DNA of 64,000 bases from Parasediminibacterium sp046546515 (GTDB lineage: Bacteria > Bacteroidota > Bacteroidia > Chitinophagales > Chitinophagaceae): positions 62,001 through 126,000 of the forward strand of contig NZ_JBKHKJ010000012.1 in the NCBI RefSeq assembly GCF_046546515.1, read 5' to 3'. The notes under the pieces were generated by a model that saw nothing but the letters and a program-made list of their open reading frames with translations, made no database searches and was not told the origin of the DNA. Below are positions 26,106 through 34,938 of the stretch, piece by piece (within the stretch, counting starts at the first letter, position 1; every line of letters begins with the position of its first letter). The translations under genes were made by a program, and so were the position numbers.

Positions 26106-26507
26106 TTGTTGGAACAACTTTCTGTTTTAGGCACCCGCACCAAAGGCTTAACGAGGCTTACTAAAAGCTCAAAAATTTTTAAGGCCATCATCAATGCCAT
26201 TGAAGAAAAAAAAGGCGAGCAGATTGTAAGCCTAGACCTCAGGAAAATACCGGAAGCTGTGGCAGATTTTTTCATTATTTGCCAGGCACCATCTACCACG
26301 CAGGTAAAAGCAATTGCAGATTTTATTGAATTCCAAGTAAAAGAAGTATCTGGCGAAGACCCCTACAAGCACGAAGGCAAAACCACCGGGCAATGGGTAT
26401 TGGTAGATTATGTAAACATAGTAGTGCATGTAATGCACCCAGAAGCAAGGAGATTTTATAGTTTGGAAGACATGTGGAGCGACGCAGTTTTGCAAAAACA
26501 CGAATAA
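26106..26507 (+). CDS. rsfS: ribosome silencing factor
   Basis: 133 aa. RsfS binds ribosomal protein uL14 and prevents subunit joining when nutrients are scarce. The family core is clear: LRKIPEAVADFFIICQAPST near residues 40-60, then GQWVLVDYVNIVVHVMHPEAR and FYSLEDMWSDA. The usual first ATG is missing: the frame starts with two TTG codons at 26106 and 26109, and the 25-residue basic leader is similar in length to that of related proteins. It is followed 77 bp later by ftsH in the same direction, an order common in Bacteroidota. Confidence 0.92.
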   Translation: MLEQLSVLGTRTKGLTRLTKSSKIFKAIINAIEEKKGEQIVSLDLRKIPEAVADFFIICQAPSTTQVKAIADFIEFQVKEVSGEDPYKHEGKTTGQWVLVDYVNIVVHVMHPEARRFYSLEDMWSDAVLQKHE

Positions 26508-26584
26508 GAAAAATTTTTAACAAGCCGTATTTGAACTTTTAGAGAGTACAGGCATTATTTTCATTTTGACGCAAGTAATTCATT

Positions 26585-28624
26585 ATGGCACAAGAAGATA
26601 AACAATTACCTAAAATACCATTCACCAACTCTGGTGACGACAAGCCGTCCCGCAAAACACCTAAGTTTAATATTTACTGGGTGTATGGACTCATTTTCGC
26701 TGGGTTGGTAGCATCATCTATCTACAACAAAAGTTCCCCCGATTTAACAGAAATAAGCGAGCAGGATTTTGAAAATGAAATGCTTGCCAAGGGCGACATA
26801 GCTAAGATAGAACTGATTAGCAATAAGAATGAAGTGCATGTTTACATAAAAAGCGATAGCCTCGGAAAAGATTTTTATGTAAAAAAATTCAAGGAAAAGA
26901 TGGATGCCACGAAAATAAAAGGGGCCCCACTTTTCATGTTCAGGATTATTAAATGGGAAGTTTTTTATGCCGATTATGATAAATTCTACAAAAGCCACCC
27001 TGCGGTGGCAGCTGTTCCGCAAAGTGTAAGGGACGAGCCAGACTTTTTTGGCCCAGCTTCCAGCTTGATTGTGTATGTACTGGTATTTGCGGGCATTTGG
27101 CTGATATTGATGCGCAAAATGGGCGGTGGTGGCCCAGGCGGCGGTGGCCCAGGCGGTATTTTCAATATTGGCAAATCGAAAGCTACTTTGTTTGATAAGG
27201 GAGCAAAAGTAAACATCAACTTTGGAGATGTGGCTGGCTTGGATGAAGCCAAAGTAGAGGTGATGGAAATAGTAGATTTCCTGAAAAACCCTAAAAAATA
27301 TACGGCGTTAGGTGGCAAAATACCAAAGGGTGCTTTGTTAATTGGCCCCCCTGGTACTGGTAAAACCTTATTGGCAAAAGCTATGGCTGGCGAGGCACAA
27401 GTGCCTTTCTTTAGCTTGAGCGGCAGCGACTTTGTAGAAATGTTCGTAGGCGTGGGCGCAAGCCGCGTAAGGGACTTGTTTAAGCAAGCCCGTGAAAAAG
27501 CCCCATGTATCATATTCATTGATGAAATTGATGCTATTGGCCGTGCAAGGGGCAAAAACGTAATGATGAGCAATGACGAAAGGGAAAATACCTTGAACCA
27601 ATTGCTGGTAGAAATGGACGGTTTTGGTGGTGATACGGGTATTATTATACTTGCTGCTACCAATAGGCCTGATGTACTAGATAGTGCTTTGCTAAGGCCG
27701 GGTCGGTTCGACAGGCAGATTAGCATAGATAAGCCAGACGTAAAGGGGCGTGAAGCCATCTTTAAAGTACACTTAGTACCCATAAAGGTAAGCGAAAAGC
27801 TAGACGTGCATAAACTGGCCGAGCAAACACCTGGTTTTGCTGGAGCAGATATAGCCAATGTATGCAACGAAGCCGCTTTGATAGCCGCAAGGAAAGACAA
27901 GGCAGCCGTGGAAATGATTGATTTTCAAGATGCAATTGACAGGGTTATTGGCGGCTTGGAAAAGAAAAACAAAATAATTGCCCCGCATGAGAAAGAAATA
28001 ATTGCCTACCACGAGGCTGGTCATGCAGTTTGTGGCTGGTTCCTGGAACATGCTTACCCATTATTGAAAGTAACCATTGTGCCCCGTGGAACTGCTGCTT
28101 TGGGATATGCGCAATACACCCCAACAGAACAATACCTGTACAATGTGGACCAACTAATGGACCAGATTTGTATGACATTAGGCGGAAGAGCCAGCGAAGA
28201 AATTTTCTTTGGCAAAATATCTACTGGTGCCAGCAACGACTTGCAGCAGATTACCCGCATGGCTTATGGCATGGTTACAGCGTATGGCATGAGCGATAAA
28301 ATTGGCAACGTTAGTTTCTACGACCCTACGCAGGAAAATACCTTCACCAAGCCATTTAGCGAAGGCACTGGCAAAATAATAGACGAGGAAGTAAAAGCCA
28401 TTATTGACAGGGCTTATACACTTACTTTGGAATTATTGACAAAAAGGAAAAGCGAAGTAGAAACCCTTGCAAAAGAATTATTATCGAAAGAGGTATTGCA
28501 CAAAAGCGATGTGGAGCTATTGATTGGCAAGCGCCCTTTTGAAGCAAAAAAATTGCTGGAATCGGAACCGGAAGTGGTAATAGCCCCACCTGAAACAACG
28601 ATTGTAACAGTAGTTGGAGCATAG
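26585..28624 (+). CDS. ftsH: ATP-dependent zinc metalloprotease FtsH
   Basis: 679 aa membrane-bound AAA+ protease that degrades misfolded membrane proteins and selected regulators. Two helices (about 30-48 and 159-176) flank a periplasmic domain; a Gly-rich linker (GGGGPGGGGPGG) follows. Walker A GPPGTGKT is at 254-261, Walker B at Asp313-Glu314 (IIFIDEIDAIG), the second region of homology includes ATNRPDVLDSALLRPGRFD, and the zinc site is HEAGH at 476-480. It is intact and of normal length. It lies in a birA/rsfS/ftsH/LUD cluster. Confidence 0.98.
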   Translation: MAQEDKQLPKIPFTNSGDDKPSRKTPKFNIYWVYGLIFAGLVASSIYNKSSPDLTEISEQDFENEMLAKGDIAKIELISNKNEVHVYIKSDSLGKDFYVKKFKEKMDATKIKGAPLFMFRIIKWEVFYADYDKFYKSHPAVAAVPQSVRDEPDFFGPASSLIVYVLVFAGIWLILMRKMGGGGPGGGGPGGIFNIGKSKATLFDKGAKVNINFGDVAGLDEAKVEVMEIVDFLKNPKKYTALGGKIPKGALLIGPPGTGKTLLAKAMAGEAQVPFFSLSGSDFVEMFVGVGASRVRDLFKQAREKAPCIIFIDEIDAIGRARGKNVMMSNDERENTLNQLLVEMDGFGGDTGIIILAATNRPDVLDSALLRPGRFDRQISIDKPDVKGREAIFKVHLVPIKVSEKLDVHKLAEQTPGFAGADIANVCNEAALIAARKDKAAVEMIDFQDAIDRVIGGLEKKNKIIAPHEKEIIAYHEAGHAVCGWFLEHAYPLLKVTIVPRGTAALGYAQYTPTEQYLYNVDQLMDQICMTLGGRASEEIFFGKISTGASNDLQQITRMAYGMVTAYGMSDKIGNVSFYDPTQENTFTKPFSEGTGKIIDEEVKAIIDRAYTLTLELLTKRKSEVETLAKELLSKEVLHKSDVELLIGKRPFEAKKLLESEPEVVIAPPETTIVTVVGA

Positions 28625-28628
28625 GTTT

Positions 28629-28712
28629 TTGTTTTGAGTTTTTTGTTTTAAGTTCTGTGTTATGGCAATGTGCTTAAAACAACTCAAAACTTAAAACACA
28701 AAACTTAAAACA
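28629..28712. repeat. AT-rich inverted repeat between ftsH and the LUD gene
   Basis: 'gttttgagttttttgtttta' at 28629 pairs with 'taaaacacaaaacttaaaac' ending at about 28712, giving a weak A/T stem. Similar 'aactcaaaacttaaaac' words are common between Bacteroidota genes. Confidence 0.5.
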
Positions 28713-28716
28713 AACA

Positions 28717-29343
28717 ATGGATAACTCAAGAGAAATAATATTAAACAAAATAAAGCAGGCACTGACTAGTTCAGTGCCTGCCCCATTCGATGGGGGCAAG
28801 GCCGATGGCGATGTTTTTAAGCCCTTGGCAGAAGATTTGGAAATTGTGTTTGCCGAAAACTTTACTAAGTTACAAGGCAGGTTTTCTTTTTGTGCAGATA
28901 TAGAAGAATTAGTGGCCAACTTAAATGCACTGGCCAATGCCCGGCAATGGAAAAATATCTATTGCGTGGAAGATAGCCTGATGAAGCAACTGGCCAGCAA
29001 TGGCTATGCTAATTTTACATCAACAGACTTAAAAGCCTGTGATGCTTCCATTACTAGCTGCGAAAACCTTGTTGCGAGGACTGGCAGCATTATCATGAGT
29101 GCTGCAGAACAAGGCAGAACAACGAGCGTGTATGCACCCGTGCATATCTGCGTTGCTTTTACCAGCCAGTTGGTATATGATATAAAAGATGGCTTGCAGC
29201 ATATAAAAGCGAAGTATGGCAGCAATCTTCCCTCACTAATTACCTTGGCATCTGGCCCCAGCCGCACGGCCGATATTGAGAAAACATTGGTAGTAGGCGT
29301 ACATGGCCCAAAAGAAGTTTTTTGTTTTTTAGTGGACTCGTGA
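28717..29343 (+). CDS. LutC/YkgG family LUD-domain protein
   Basis: 208 aa. The C-terminal motif GPSRTADIEKTLVVGVHGPK (about 178-197) is the signature of the LUD (DUF162) family, of which LutC of the L-lactate oxidation complex is the best-known member. LutA and LutB are not beside it, so this lone copy downstream of ftsH may have a different role. It starts 92 bp after ftsH, across a weak AT-rich hairpin, and may be co-transcribed. Confidence 0.88.
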   Translation: MDNSREIILNKIKQALTSSVPAPFDGGKADGDVFKPLAEDLEIVFAENFTKLQGRFSFCADIEELVANLNALANARQWKNIYCVEDSLMKQLASNGYANFTSTDLKACDASITSCENLVARTGSIIMSAAEQGRTTSVYAPVHICVAFTSQLVYDIKDGLQHIKAKYGSNLPSLITLASGPSRTADIEKTLVVGVHGPKEVFCFLVDS

Positions 29344-29346
29344 TTA

Positions 29347-30058
29347 TTTGCCACCAAGGCACGAAGACTCAAAGCGATACAAAGGAAATAAAAGAAAAAA
29401 GATAGGAAGAAAAAAGAAAAATAAGAAGTGGCTTGGGTGCATAAAACTTTTTCGCTTTGTCCTGATACCCCCCAATCTATAAAAACTTTATCTTTGTGCT
29501 AGAAATGCATTTTATACAAACTATTTACAAAACTATTGTCTTGGTATCCCAATCGTAGCTCTTTTTTTACTAATATTAAGATAGTTGTAGTCCAAAAATT
29601 TGGTCTTGTATTTATGTCTATAAAATATGCACAAATCAAGCACAAAATATGCATAAAATAAGCACAGATCACTCAAAAAATAAGCACTTAATAAGCACGA
29701 ATTACGCACAAAAATTTGATGTAGTTGTTGATAATCAATGACTTATAAGGGTGGTGGCGATTTTTGAAAAAAAAAACAGAATAAAAATCCCACAAAAATG
29801 GCAAAACTGAAACTATTTTAATATAACACTAGGAAATATTGATATTATTAAAAATATGCAAATATTGTTGCCCTATTCCTGTTATCTTTTCTTTTGGGTA
29901 ACTTGTTCCGGTCTTTCGGGAGGTAAGGTTGGGCTAGGTTGATTTTTAATTAAAAAAACGAAAGACTTTTATGCACCCAATGGCTTTGAGTAATGTAAGA
30001 ACCTTTTAAATTTCCTTTTCTTTGTGCTTCTTCGTGTTTTTGTGCCTTTGTGGCAAAG
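29347..30058. repeat. large composite inverted-repeat element (family A arms, about 490-nt loop)
   Basis: Left arm 29347-29460 ('ccaccaaggcacgaagac' and later 'gggtgcataaaactttttcg') is repeated in reverse complement at 29955-30058 ('cgaaagacttttatgcaccc' and 'tcgtgtttttgtgcctttgtgg'). Both inner and outer segments pair, in the same order. The loop is non-coding; it contains an 11-bp periodic array (29629-29716) and, near 29905-29945, a piece related to the family B hairpins. No transposase is present. Confidence 0.75.
29629..29716. repeat. eight tandem 11-bp units (GCAC plus A/T-rich 7-mer)
   Basis: GCAC or a one-base variant begins at 29629, 29640, 29651 (GCAT), 29662, 29684, 29695 and 29706; the unit at 29673 has lost the word. 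The spacing is exactly 11 bp throughout, about one helical turn. No spacers, so it is not a CRISPR. Confidence 0.85.
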
Positions 30059-30071
30059 AAAAACAACAACT

Positions 30072-30830
30072 ATGGAAATAACCCCTTCTAAAAAAATATA
30101 CTTCCTCTCCGATTTTCATCTGGGTGCGCCCAACCATGAAAAAAGCCTAGTTCGTGAAAAGAAATTAGTACTGTTTTTAGATGCTATCAAGCATGATGCA
30201 TTCCAGATTTTTATTGTAGGCGATATGTTCGATTTTTGGTACGAGTACAAAACAGTAGTGCCTAAAGGATACACAAGGATATTAGGAAAGCTAGCAGAAC
30301 TTACAGACAGTGGCATACCTATCCATTTTTTTGTAGGCAACCACGATATGTGGATGAGCGGCTATTTTGAACAAGAACTAAACATACCTGTTTACCACCA
30401 CCCTAAAACATTCGAGTTTAACAATAAGCAATTCTATATCGGCCATGGCGATGGCCTAGGCCCTGGCGACAATGGCTACAAATTCATTAAAAAAATATTC
30501 CGAAACCCTGTTTGCCATTGGCTGTTTGGGCAGTTGCACCCAAGCCTAGGCATGGGGTTGGCCAACTACCTAAGCAGGCGTAGCAAAGAAAAAACAGGCA
30601 ATGCAGACCAATATTTTTTAGGGGAGGACAAAGAATGGCTTATCCTTTTCTGCAAGGAAATATTGCAGCACCAACATTTCGATTACTTTATTTTTGGCCA
30701 TAGGCATCTGCCGCTCGATTTCAAACTAAGCGATACCAGCCGATATATAAACCTAGGCGACTGGATCCGTACCTGTACTTATGCTACCTTTGATGGGCAG
30801 GACATGCAACTACACACATGGGCAGGATAG
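30072..30830 (+). CDS. lpxH: UDP-2,3-diacylglucosamine diphosphatase-like metallophosphoesterase
   Basis: 252 aa from the ATG at 30072; a more upstream in-frame start lies inside a repeat arm and is unlikely. Calcineurin-like metal motifs appear in order: DFHLG, GDMFDFW, GNHDMW, a His in GHGDGLGPGD and GHRHLP. This arrangement matches LpxH, which cleaves UDP-diacylglucosamine in lipid A synthesis, and related Bacteroidota UDP-2,3-diacylglucosamine hydrolases. It overlaps the next gene by 13 bp, so the two are co-transcribed. The LpxH assignment is likely, but close paralogues of unknown substrate exist. Confidence 0.85.
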   Translation: MEITPSKKIYFLSDFHLGAPNHEKSLVREKKLVLFLDAIKHDAFQIFIVGDMFDFWYEYKTVVPKGYTRILGKLAELTDSGIPIHFFVGNHDMWMSGYFEQELNIPVYHHPKTFEFNNKQFYIGHGDGLGPGDNGYKFIKKIFRNPVCHWLFGQLHPSLGMGLANYLSRRSKEKTGNADQYFLGEDKEWLILFCKEILQHQHFDYFIFGHRHLPLDFKLSDTSRYINLGDWIRTCTYATFDGQDMQLHTWAG

Positions 30831-31639
30831 TATTATTTTTTATTGTATCAATTTTTTTCAATTGCCAGCCACTACAAGCAGCAACGGATACTACTTTGCA
30901 GTTGCAACTGACCCAAAGTTTAAAAGGCAGCTACACAGACTTTGCAGTGGATAATTTAGGCAATATCTTCTTGGTTACACAAGCCAACCAGATAAAAAAA
31001 CTAAACAGCTACTTGGATAGCATCGCTATTTTTAACGACAGCAAACTGTATGGCGATATATTTTCCATAGATGTAAGCAACCCACTGCGGGTGCTAGTAT
31101 ATTACAAAGACTATACTACCATCCTAATGCTGGACAAGCAACTAAACAACAGGAATACTATTGACTTGCGGCAGCAAAATATTTTTCAGGCAAGGGCCAT
31201 TGCACAGAGCTACGACAACAATATTTGGGTATTTGACGAGATTGACAACAAGCTAAAAAAAATAGACGAGTCGGGCAATGTGCTTTTAGAAACACCAGAT
31301 TTCAGGCTGCTGTTTGATGGCGGGTACACACCAAAAAACATTATTGACATCAATGGGTTGCTATACCTGTACCAGCCCAAAGCAGGATGGAAAATTTTTG
31401 ACTACTATGGCGGCTTTAAAATTGATTACCCCATACTAAACTGGCAGGATGTGCAGGTAACCGATGCTTTTTTGCAAGGTCATGACAGCACCATGTTTTA
31501 TGCTAGCAAACCTAAAACCCTGCAATTCTCCTCTGCTAAAACCAATATCAACATTTCAAGGGCTAAAAAAATAGTGCAAAAGCAAAATATTTGCTATTTA
31601 CTTACCAAGGATGGTTTAGAAATATACAAGGTGCTTTAA
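30818..31639 (+). CDS. secreted beta-propeller-like protein, unknown
   Basis: 273 aa with a signal peptide (hydrophobic residues 4-16; cleavage near LQAAT). Repeated beta motifs such as FAVDNLGNIFLVTQANQIKKL and WVFDEIDNKLKKIDESG suggest a propeller or NHL-like fold without the exact NHL consensus. It overlaps the lpxH-like gene by 13 bp and is followed 9 bp later by an MscS channel gene, so the three form an operon. Its link to cell-envelope genes suggests an envelope role; no activity can be predicted. Confidence 0.8.
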   Translation: MGRIVLFFIVSIFFNCQPLQAATDTTLQLQLTQSLKGSYTDFAVDNLGNIFLVTQANQIKKLNSYLDSIAIFNDSKLYGDIFSIDVSNPLRVLVYYKDYTTILMLDKQLNNRNTIDLRQQNIFQARAIAQSYDNNIWVFDEIDNKLKKIDESGNVLLETPDFRLLFDGGYTPKNIIDINGLLYLYQPKAGWKIFDYYGGFKIDYPILNWQDVQVTDAFLQGHDSTMFYASKPKTLQFSSAKTNINISRAKKIVQKQNICYLLTKDGLEIYKVL

Positions 31640-31648
31640 TTTGCACCC

Positions 31649-32752
31649 ATGTTCAACTTTTTGCACCAAACATTTTATAACAACACGGTATATAGCTATC
31701 TGTCTGTGTTTTTCACCATAGTGCTAGCATTTTGCTTAAAAAAGCTGTTTTCTAAATACTTTGCTACTATACTTTTTAAATTGGTTGCTCGAACTGGGAA
31801 GCGGCTTGACAAACAAGCTTTTCTAAGCCTTATCGTGCAGCCATTAGAAAACTTTTTGTTGCTTTTTATTTCTTTCGTGGCATTAGACAAATTAAACTAC
31901 CCTGCCGAGCTGAATTTCAAAATATACAGGGTTACATTTTTTCAGGTTATAGATGCCGCATCTAGTGCTACTTTAATCATCACGTTTACATGGCTTTGCT
32001 TGCGGGTGATAGACTTTGTGGCAACTGTGCTGGAACAAGTAGCCATAAGGGCGAATGACAAGGCAGAAAGCCAGCTAATTGTGTTTTTTAAAGACTTCTT
32101 CAAAATGATACTAGTTATCATGGGCTTTCTGCTTATCCTCCATTTTTCTTTCAATAAAGACGTGGGCAACCTTGTTACGGGTCTAAGCCTTGTTGGGGCT
32201 GCATTGGCGTTGGCCACAAGAGAAAGCCTTGAAAACCTAATAGCTTCTTTTATCATTTTTTTTGACCGCCCTTTTACCGTCGGCGACAGTGTGAAAGTAA
32301 ACAACCTTACAGGGTCAATAGAAAAAATAGGCTTGCGCAGCACTAGGATAAGAACAGAAGAAAAAACCTATATATCTGTACCCAACAAGCAAATGGTTGA
32401 CAGCATTGTGGACAACCTTAGCCGCCGCACACAGCGGAAAGTAGTGATCACTTTAGAACTAAGCCTGTCTGCAAAGCCTGAACAACTACAAGAGCTAACC
32501 CCAGCCATCAAGCAATTGTTGCAACTTACAGAAATAGTGAGTGCTTCCGCATTTTTAAAAGATACAGGCAAGAACGCCCATATAGTAGAAATAGAATATT
32601 ATACAGTAATAACCCAAACTGCCGCTGATTTTAACCTGCTTAGGGAAAAAATAAACCTTGCTGTGATTGGGCTGTTGGATGAAAGGGCAATTTCTTTAGC
32701 TGCTGCAAGTAGTGATATTGTGATAACGAATGTATCGCCACAAAGTCAGTAA
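31649..32752 (+). CDS. MscS family mechanosensitive channel
   Basis: 367 aa. Four to five N-terminal helices are followed by the pore helix region (VTGLSLVGAALALATRESLENLIASFIIFFDRPF, about residues 173-206) and the beta domain motif FTVGDSVKVNNLTGSIEKIGLRSTRIR. This is the MscS core with a longer N-terminus and an intact C-terminal domain. Such channels open under membrane tension to release solutes after osmotic downshock. It is the last gene of the lpxH-like operon. Confidence 0.93.
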   Translation: MFNFLHQTFYNNTVYSYLSVFFTIVLAFCLKKLFSKYFATILFKLVARTGKRLDKQAFLSLIVQPLENFLLLFISFVALDKLNYPAELNFKIYRVTFFQVIDAASSATLIITFTWLCLRVIDFVATVLEQVAIRANDKAESQLIVFFKDFFKMILVIMGFLLILHFSFNKDVGNLVTGLSLVGAALALATRESLENLIASFIIFFDRPFTVGDSVKVNNLTGSIEKIGLRSTRIRTEEKTYISVPNKQMVDSIVDNLSRRTQRKVVITLELSLSAKPEQLQELTPAIKQLLQLTEIVSASAFLKDTGKNAHIVEIEYYTVITQTAADFNLLREKINLAVIGLLDERAISLAAASSDIVITNVSPQSQ

Positions 32753-32763
32753 GGTTGAAGGAG

Positions 32764-32790
32764 AATTAGGAATTATAAATTAGGAATTAT
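32764..32790. repeat. short dispersed AT repeat ('gaattaggaattataaatta')
   Basis: A palindromic 'taggaattataaattagg' word of the kind also seen at 22434-22460, 44590-44608 and 62345-62366. It marks the end of the MscS gene. No terminator hairpin with a T-run is visible. Confidence 0.5.
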
Positions 32791-32855
32791 CAAAGTTATT
32801 TCCTAGCGGTTGATGGACACTAACAGCTAGAAAAGGAACAATGTATGTGTCGCAC

Positions 32856-33833
32856 CTAAGGCCGTTTATCTGACCACAATCTAAAATCATCCCAATATAT
32901 CTGCAAAGTCTTGTTCTGTGCTTTAATAAAACCAACAACATCTTTGGAAGTGTATAGTTTCATAGGGTTGTAGCTGGTAAGGCCATTGGGAGAAAGGTCA
33001 TTGGTGGCATGTGTAAAATTATGTACATCAAAAACATTTTGAGGCTCACCACCATCTGGGGTAATGCGCATCCAAAACCTGCCATTTTCTTTGTTGCCTT
33101 CCTTAAAATAATAGTCCATCGTAAACCATTTTCCAATGGGTACTTTTATGGCAACATTATCTGCGTTCCATACTTCCTTTTGGCCGGCATTTTCTGCATT
33201 CAAAATAAAATTAAGTTCGTTGCTTTCTGCAGTTGGCTTTCCCACGCCTAGCGTTACCCTAAAACCATGTTCTTCACCTTTCACCCACCATTCATTGTTC
33301 CAAAACTCGGATATGGTACACCAAGGGATCCTATGTGGGTAGGTTTTTAAGGCGTTAAAATCCTCCGTTAAAAATACCCTTACAGACTGGTAAAATTCTT
33401 TATAACCAGTTTTGATGCCATAAATATTGGTTTGAACCCTTGCTTTTATTTGCCCTTCCGATGCTGGCCAAGCATCATTTAGCCAAAAGTGGAGTGCATT
33501 GTTTTTGGGGTTTGTTGGGTCTACTTCTACTTTTGCATACCTTTTGGAGGCATCGCCGCCAGTATATTGCACACCCATGTACCCATCATTTAAAACACCT
33601 ACCCAGTCTTTGTCCCAATTTCTTTTTTGTTTTAGGCCGCTGTCTATGCCTGCAATATGCTCGTACAATGCCCCATGGTCGTCTGTGCCAGAATCTGCCA
33701 CCACTTTGGTGCTGCCCTCAAAACCTGATTGGAAAATAAGTATGGGTTTAGAAGGTTTGTCCTGTGCCGTACAGATAGTGAAGGGAAGCGTAAAAGTTGC
33801 CATTAGGCAGATATTTCTTAATTTGATGAGCAT
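32856..33833 (-). CDS. secreted paralogue 3 of a tandem family (candidate polysaccharide lyase or sugar-binding jelly roll)
   Basis: 325 aa from the ATG at 33833; the longer frame to 33935 runs over the end of the upstream gene. The signal peptide is LRNICLMATFTLPFTICTAQ. The mature protein shares a pattern with the two upstream genes: GFEGST near the start, then FWLND, SVRVFLTEDFNAL, EFWNNEW, an IGKWFTMDYYFKEGN-type strand, GRFWMRITPDGG, and a closing YWDDFRLW. This suggests a concanavalin-like jelly roll as in several polysaccharide lyases. It is the most divergent of the three and has no lipobox. I cannot name the family. Confidence 0.8.
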   Translation of the reverse strand: MLIKLRNICLMATFTLPFTICTAQDKPSKPILIFQSGFEGSTKVVADSGTDDHGALYEHIAGIDSGLKQKRNWDKDWVGVLNDGYMGVQYTGGDASKRYAKVEVDPTNPKNNALHFWLNDAWPASEGQIKARVQTNIYGIKTGYKEFYQSVRVFLTEDFNALKTYPHRIPWCTISEFWNNEWWVKGEEHGFRVTLGVGKPTAESNELNFILNAENAGQKEVWNADNVAIKVPIGKWFTMDYYFKEGNKENGRFWMRITPDGGEPQNVFDVHNFTHATNDLSPNGLTSYNPMKLYTSKDVVGFIKAQNKTLQIYWDDFRLWSDKRP

Positions 33834-33876
33834 TGAGAAACTATTTATTAATAGGAAATGTAATTTATTCAGGGTT

Positions 33877-34896
33877 TTATCTCTTCCAAATCTTAAAATC
33901 GTCCCAATAAACCTGAAATATGCCACCCATGTCATTCATTTGGTTGATTAAGTTATTAGACGTGTATAATTTTATAGGATTAAATTCTGACAAGCCATCT
34001 GGGTTGGGGTCGTCGGGGTGGCAGGTAGGCACATTCAAATCGTAAACCACGGTTCTGGGGCCACCTTCAGGGGTTACTGCAAAGTAAAAACGCCCATCGC
34101 CTTTATTGCCTTCCTTAATGTAATATTCAATGGTCATCCATTTGCCGATAGGCACTATAAAGGCTTTGTTTTCCTTTTCCCAAACAGTGGTATATTTACC
34201 ATTGAATGTTTGCCCATTTGTTTTAAAATAAAAAGGGGAACCTGCAGTAGGTTTTACTTTGTGCAAAGTGATGCCAAAACGAAAATCGTATTTTGGGGTA
34301 ACCCAAGCTGCATTGTTCCAAAATTCAAACAGGGTTATCCAATCGCCCTGACCAGGATAAACAGAATTAACCAATTTATTGAAATCAGTAGGTATAAATA
34401 GTCTTATTGACTCATACACTTCCTTCAACCCATTATTGCCATACAAATCGGCCTGTACCCTTCCTTTCTTATCGAATAGAACCTCATTAATGGTATATTG
34501 GGAAGCAGGAGGTAAATCAATGTGAGGTTCCAAAATTTTGTAATTTAATACCTTATTGGATGGGTTTACAGGGTCTGCAACAATACTGCAAAGCCTTTGG
34601 GACGAATCCCCTTGTTCATAATAAATCCTAAAAAAGCCAATGTTGGGATGATCCACAAAGTCTGACACCCAATTGTTAGGGGGTGGAACAGAACTATCTA
34701 CCCCCCTAAATTCTGCTGTTTGCTTACCTGTTGAAACCATATAAGTACCAGCCTCGAATCCGGTATTGAAAATCAGGCTAGAGGGAAAAGTGAAAGACGT
34801 TGTAACTGGCTTTGTACTAGCGGCATCATTTTTTTGGGATGAAGCACTGGTAATTAAAAATAAGCAAGCTGCAAGCAAGGAGAAAAATTGTTTCAT
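33877..34896 (-). CDS. secreted paralogue 2 of a tandem family (candidate polysaccharide lyase or sugar-binding jelly roll)
   Basis: 339 aa, closely similar to the product of 34939-35970. It shares NTGFEAGTYMVST near residue 45, the W-x-SDF region, YYEQGDSSQRLCSIVADPVN, LIPTDFNKLVNS-type and ITLFEFWNNA segments, PIGKWMTIEYYIKEGNKGDG, and the final VYWDDFKIWKR. The signal (LLAACLFLITSASSQ) lacks the lipobox Cys that the neighbour has, so this copy is probably a soluble periplasmic or secreted protein and not lipid-anchored. It lies 42 bp after paralogue 1 and 43 bp before paralogue 3. Confidence 0.85.
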   Translation of the reverse strand: MKQFFSLLAACLFLITSASSQKNDAASTKPVTTSFTFPSSLIFNTGFEAGTYMVSTGKQTAEFRGVDSSVPPPNNWVSDFVDHPNIGFFRIYYEQGDSSQRLCSIVADPVNPSNKVLNYKILEPHIDLPPASQYTINEVLFDKKGRVQADLYGNNGLKEVYESIRLFIPTDFNKLVNSVYPGQGDWITLFEFWNNAAWVTPKYDFRFGITLHKVKPTAGSPFYFKTNGQTFNGKYTTVWEKENKAFIVPIGKWMTIEYYIKEGNKGDGRFYFAVTPEGGPRTVVYDLNVPTCHPDDPNPDGLSEFNPIKLYTSNNLINQMNDMGGIFQVYWDDFKIWKR

Positions 34897-34938
34897 TGTT
34901 TTTTTAATGAGGTTAAAAGCAAGGTTTTAATAAGCGGT

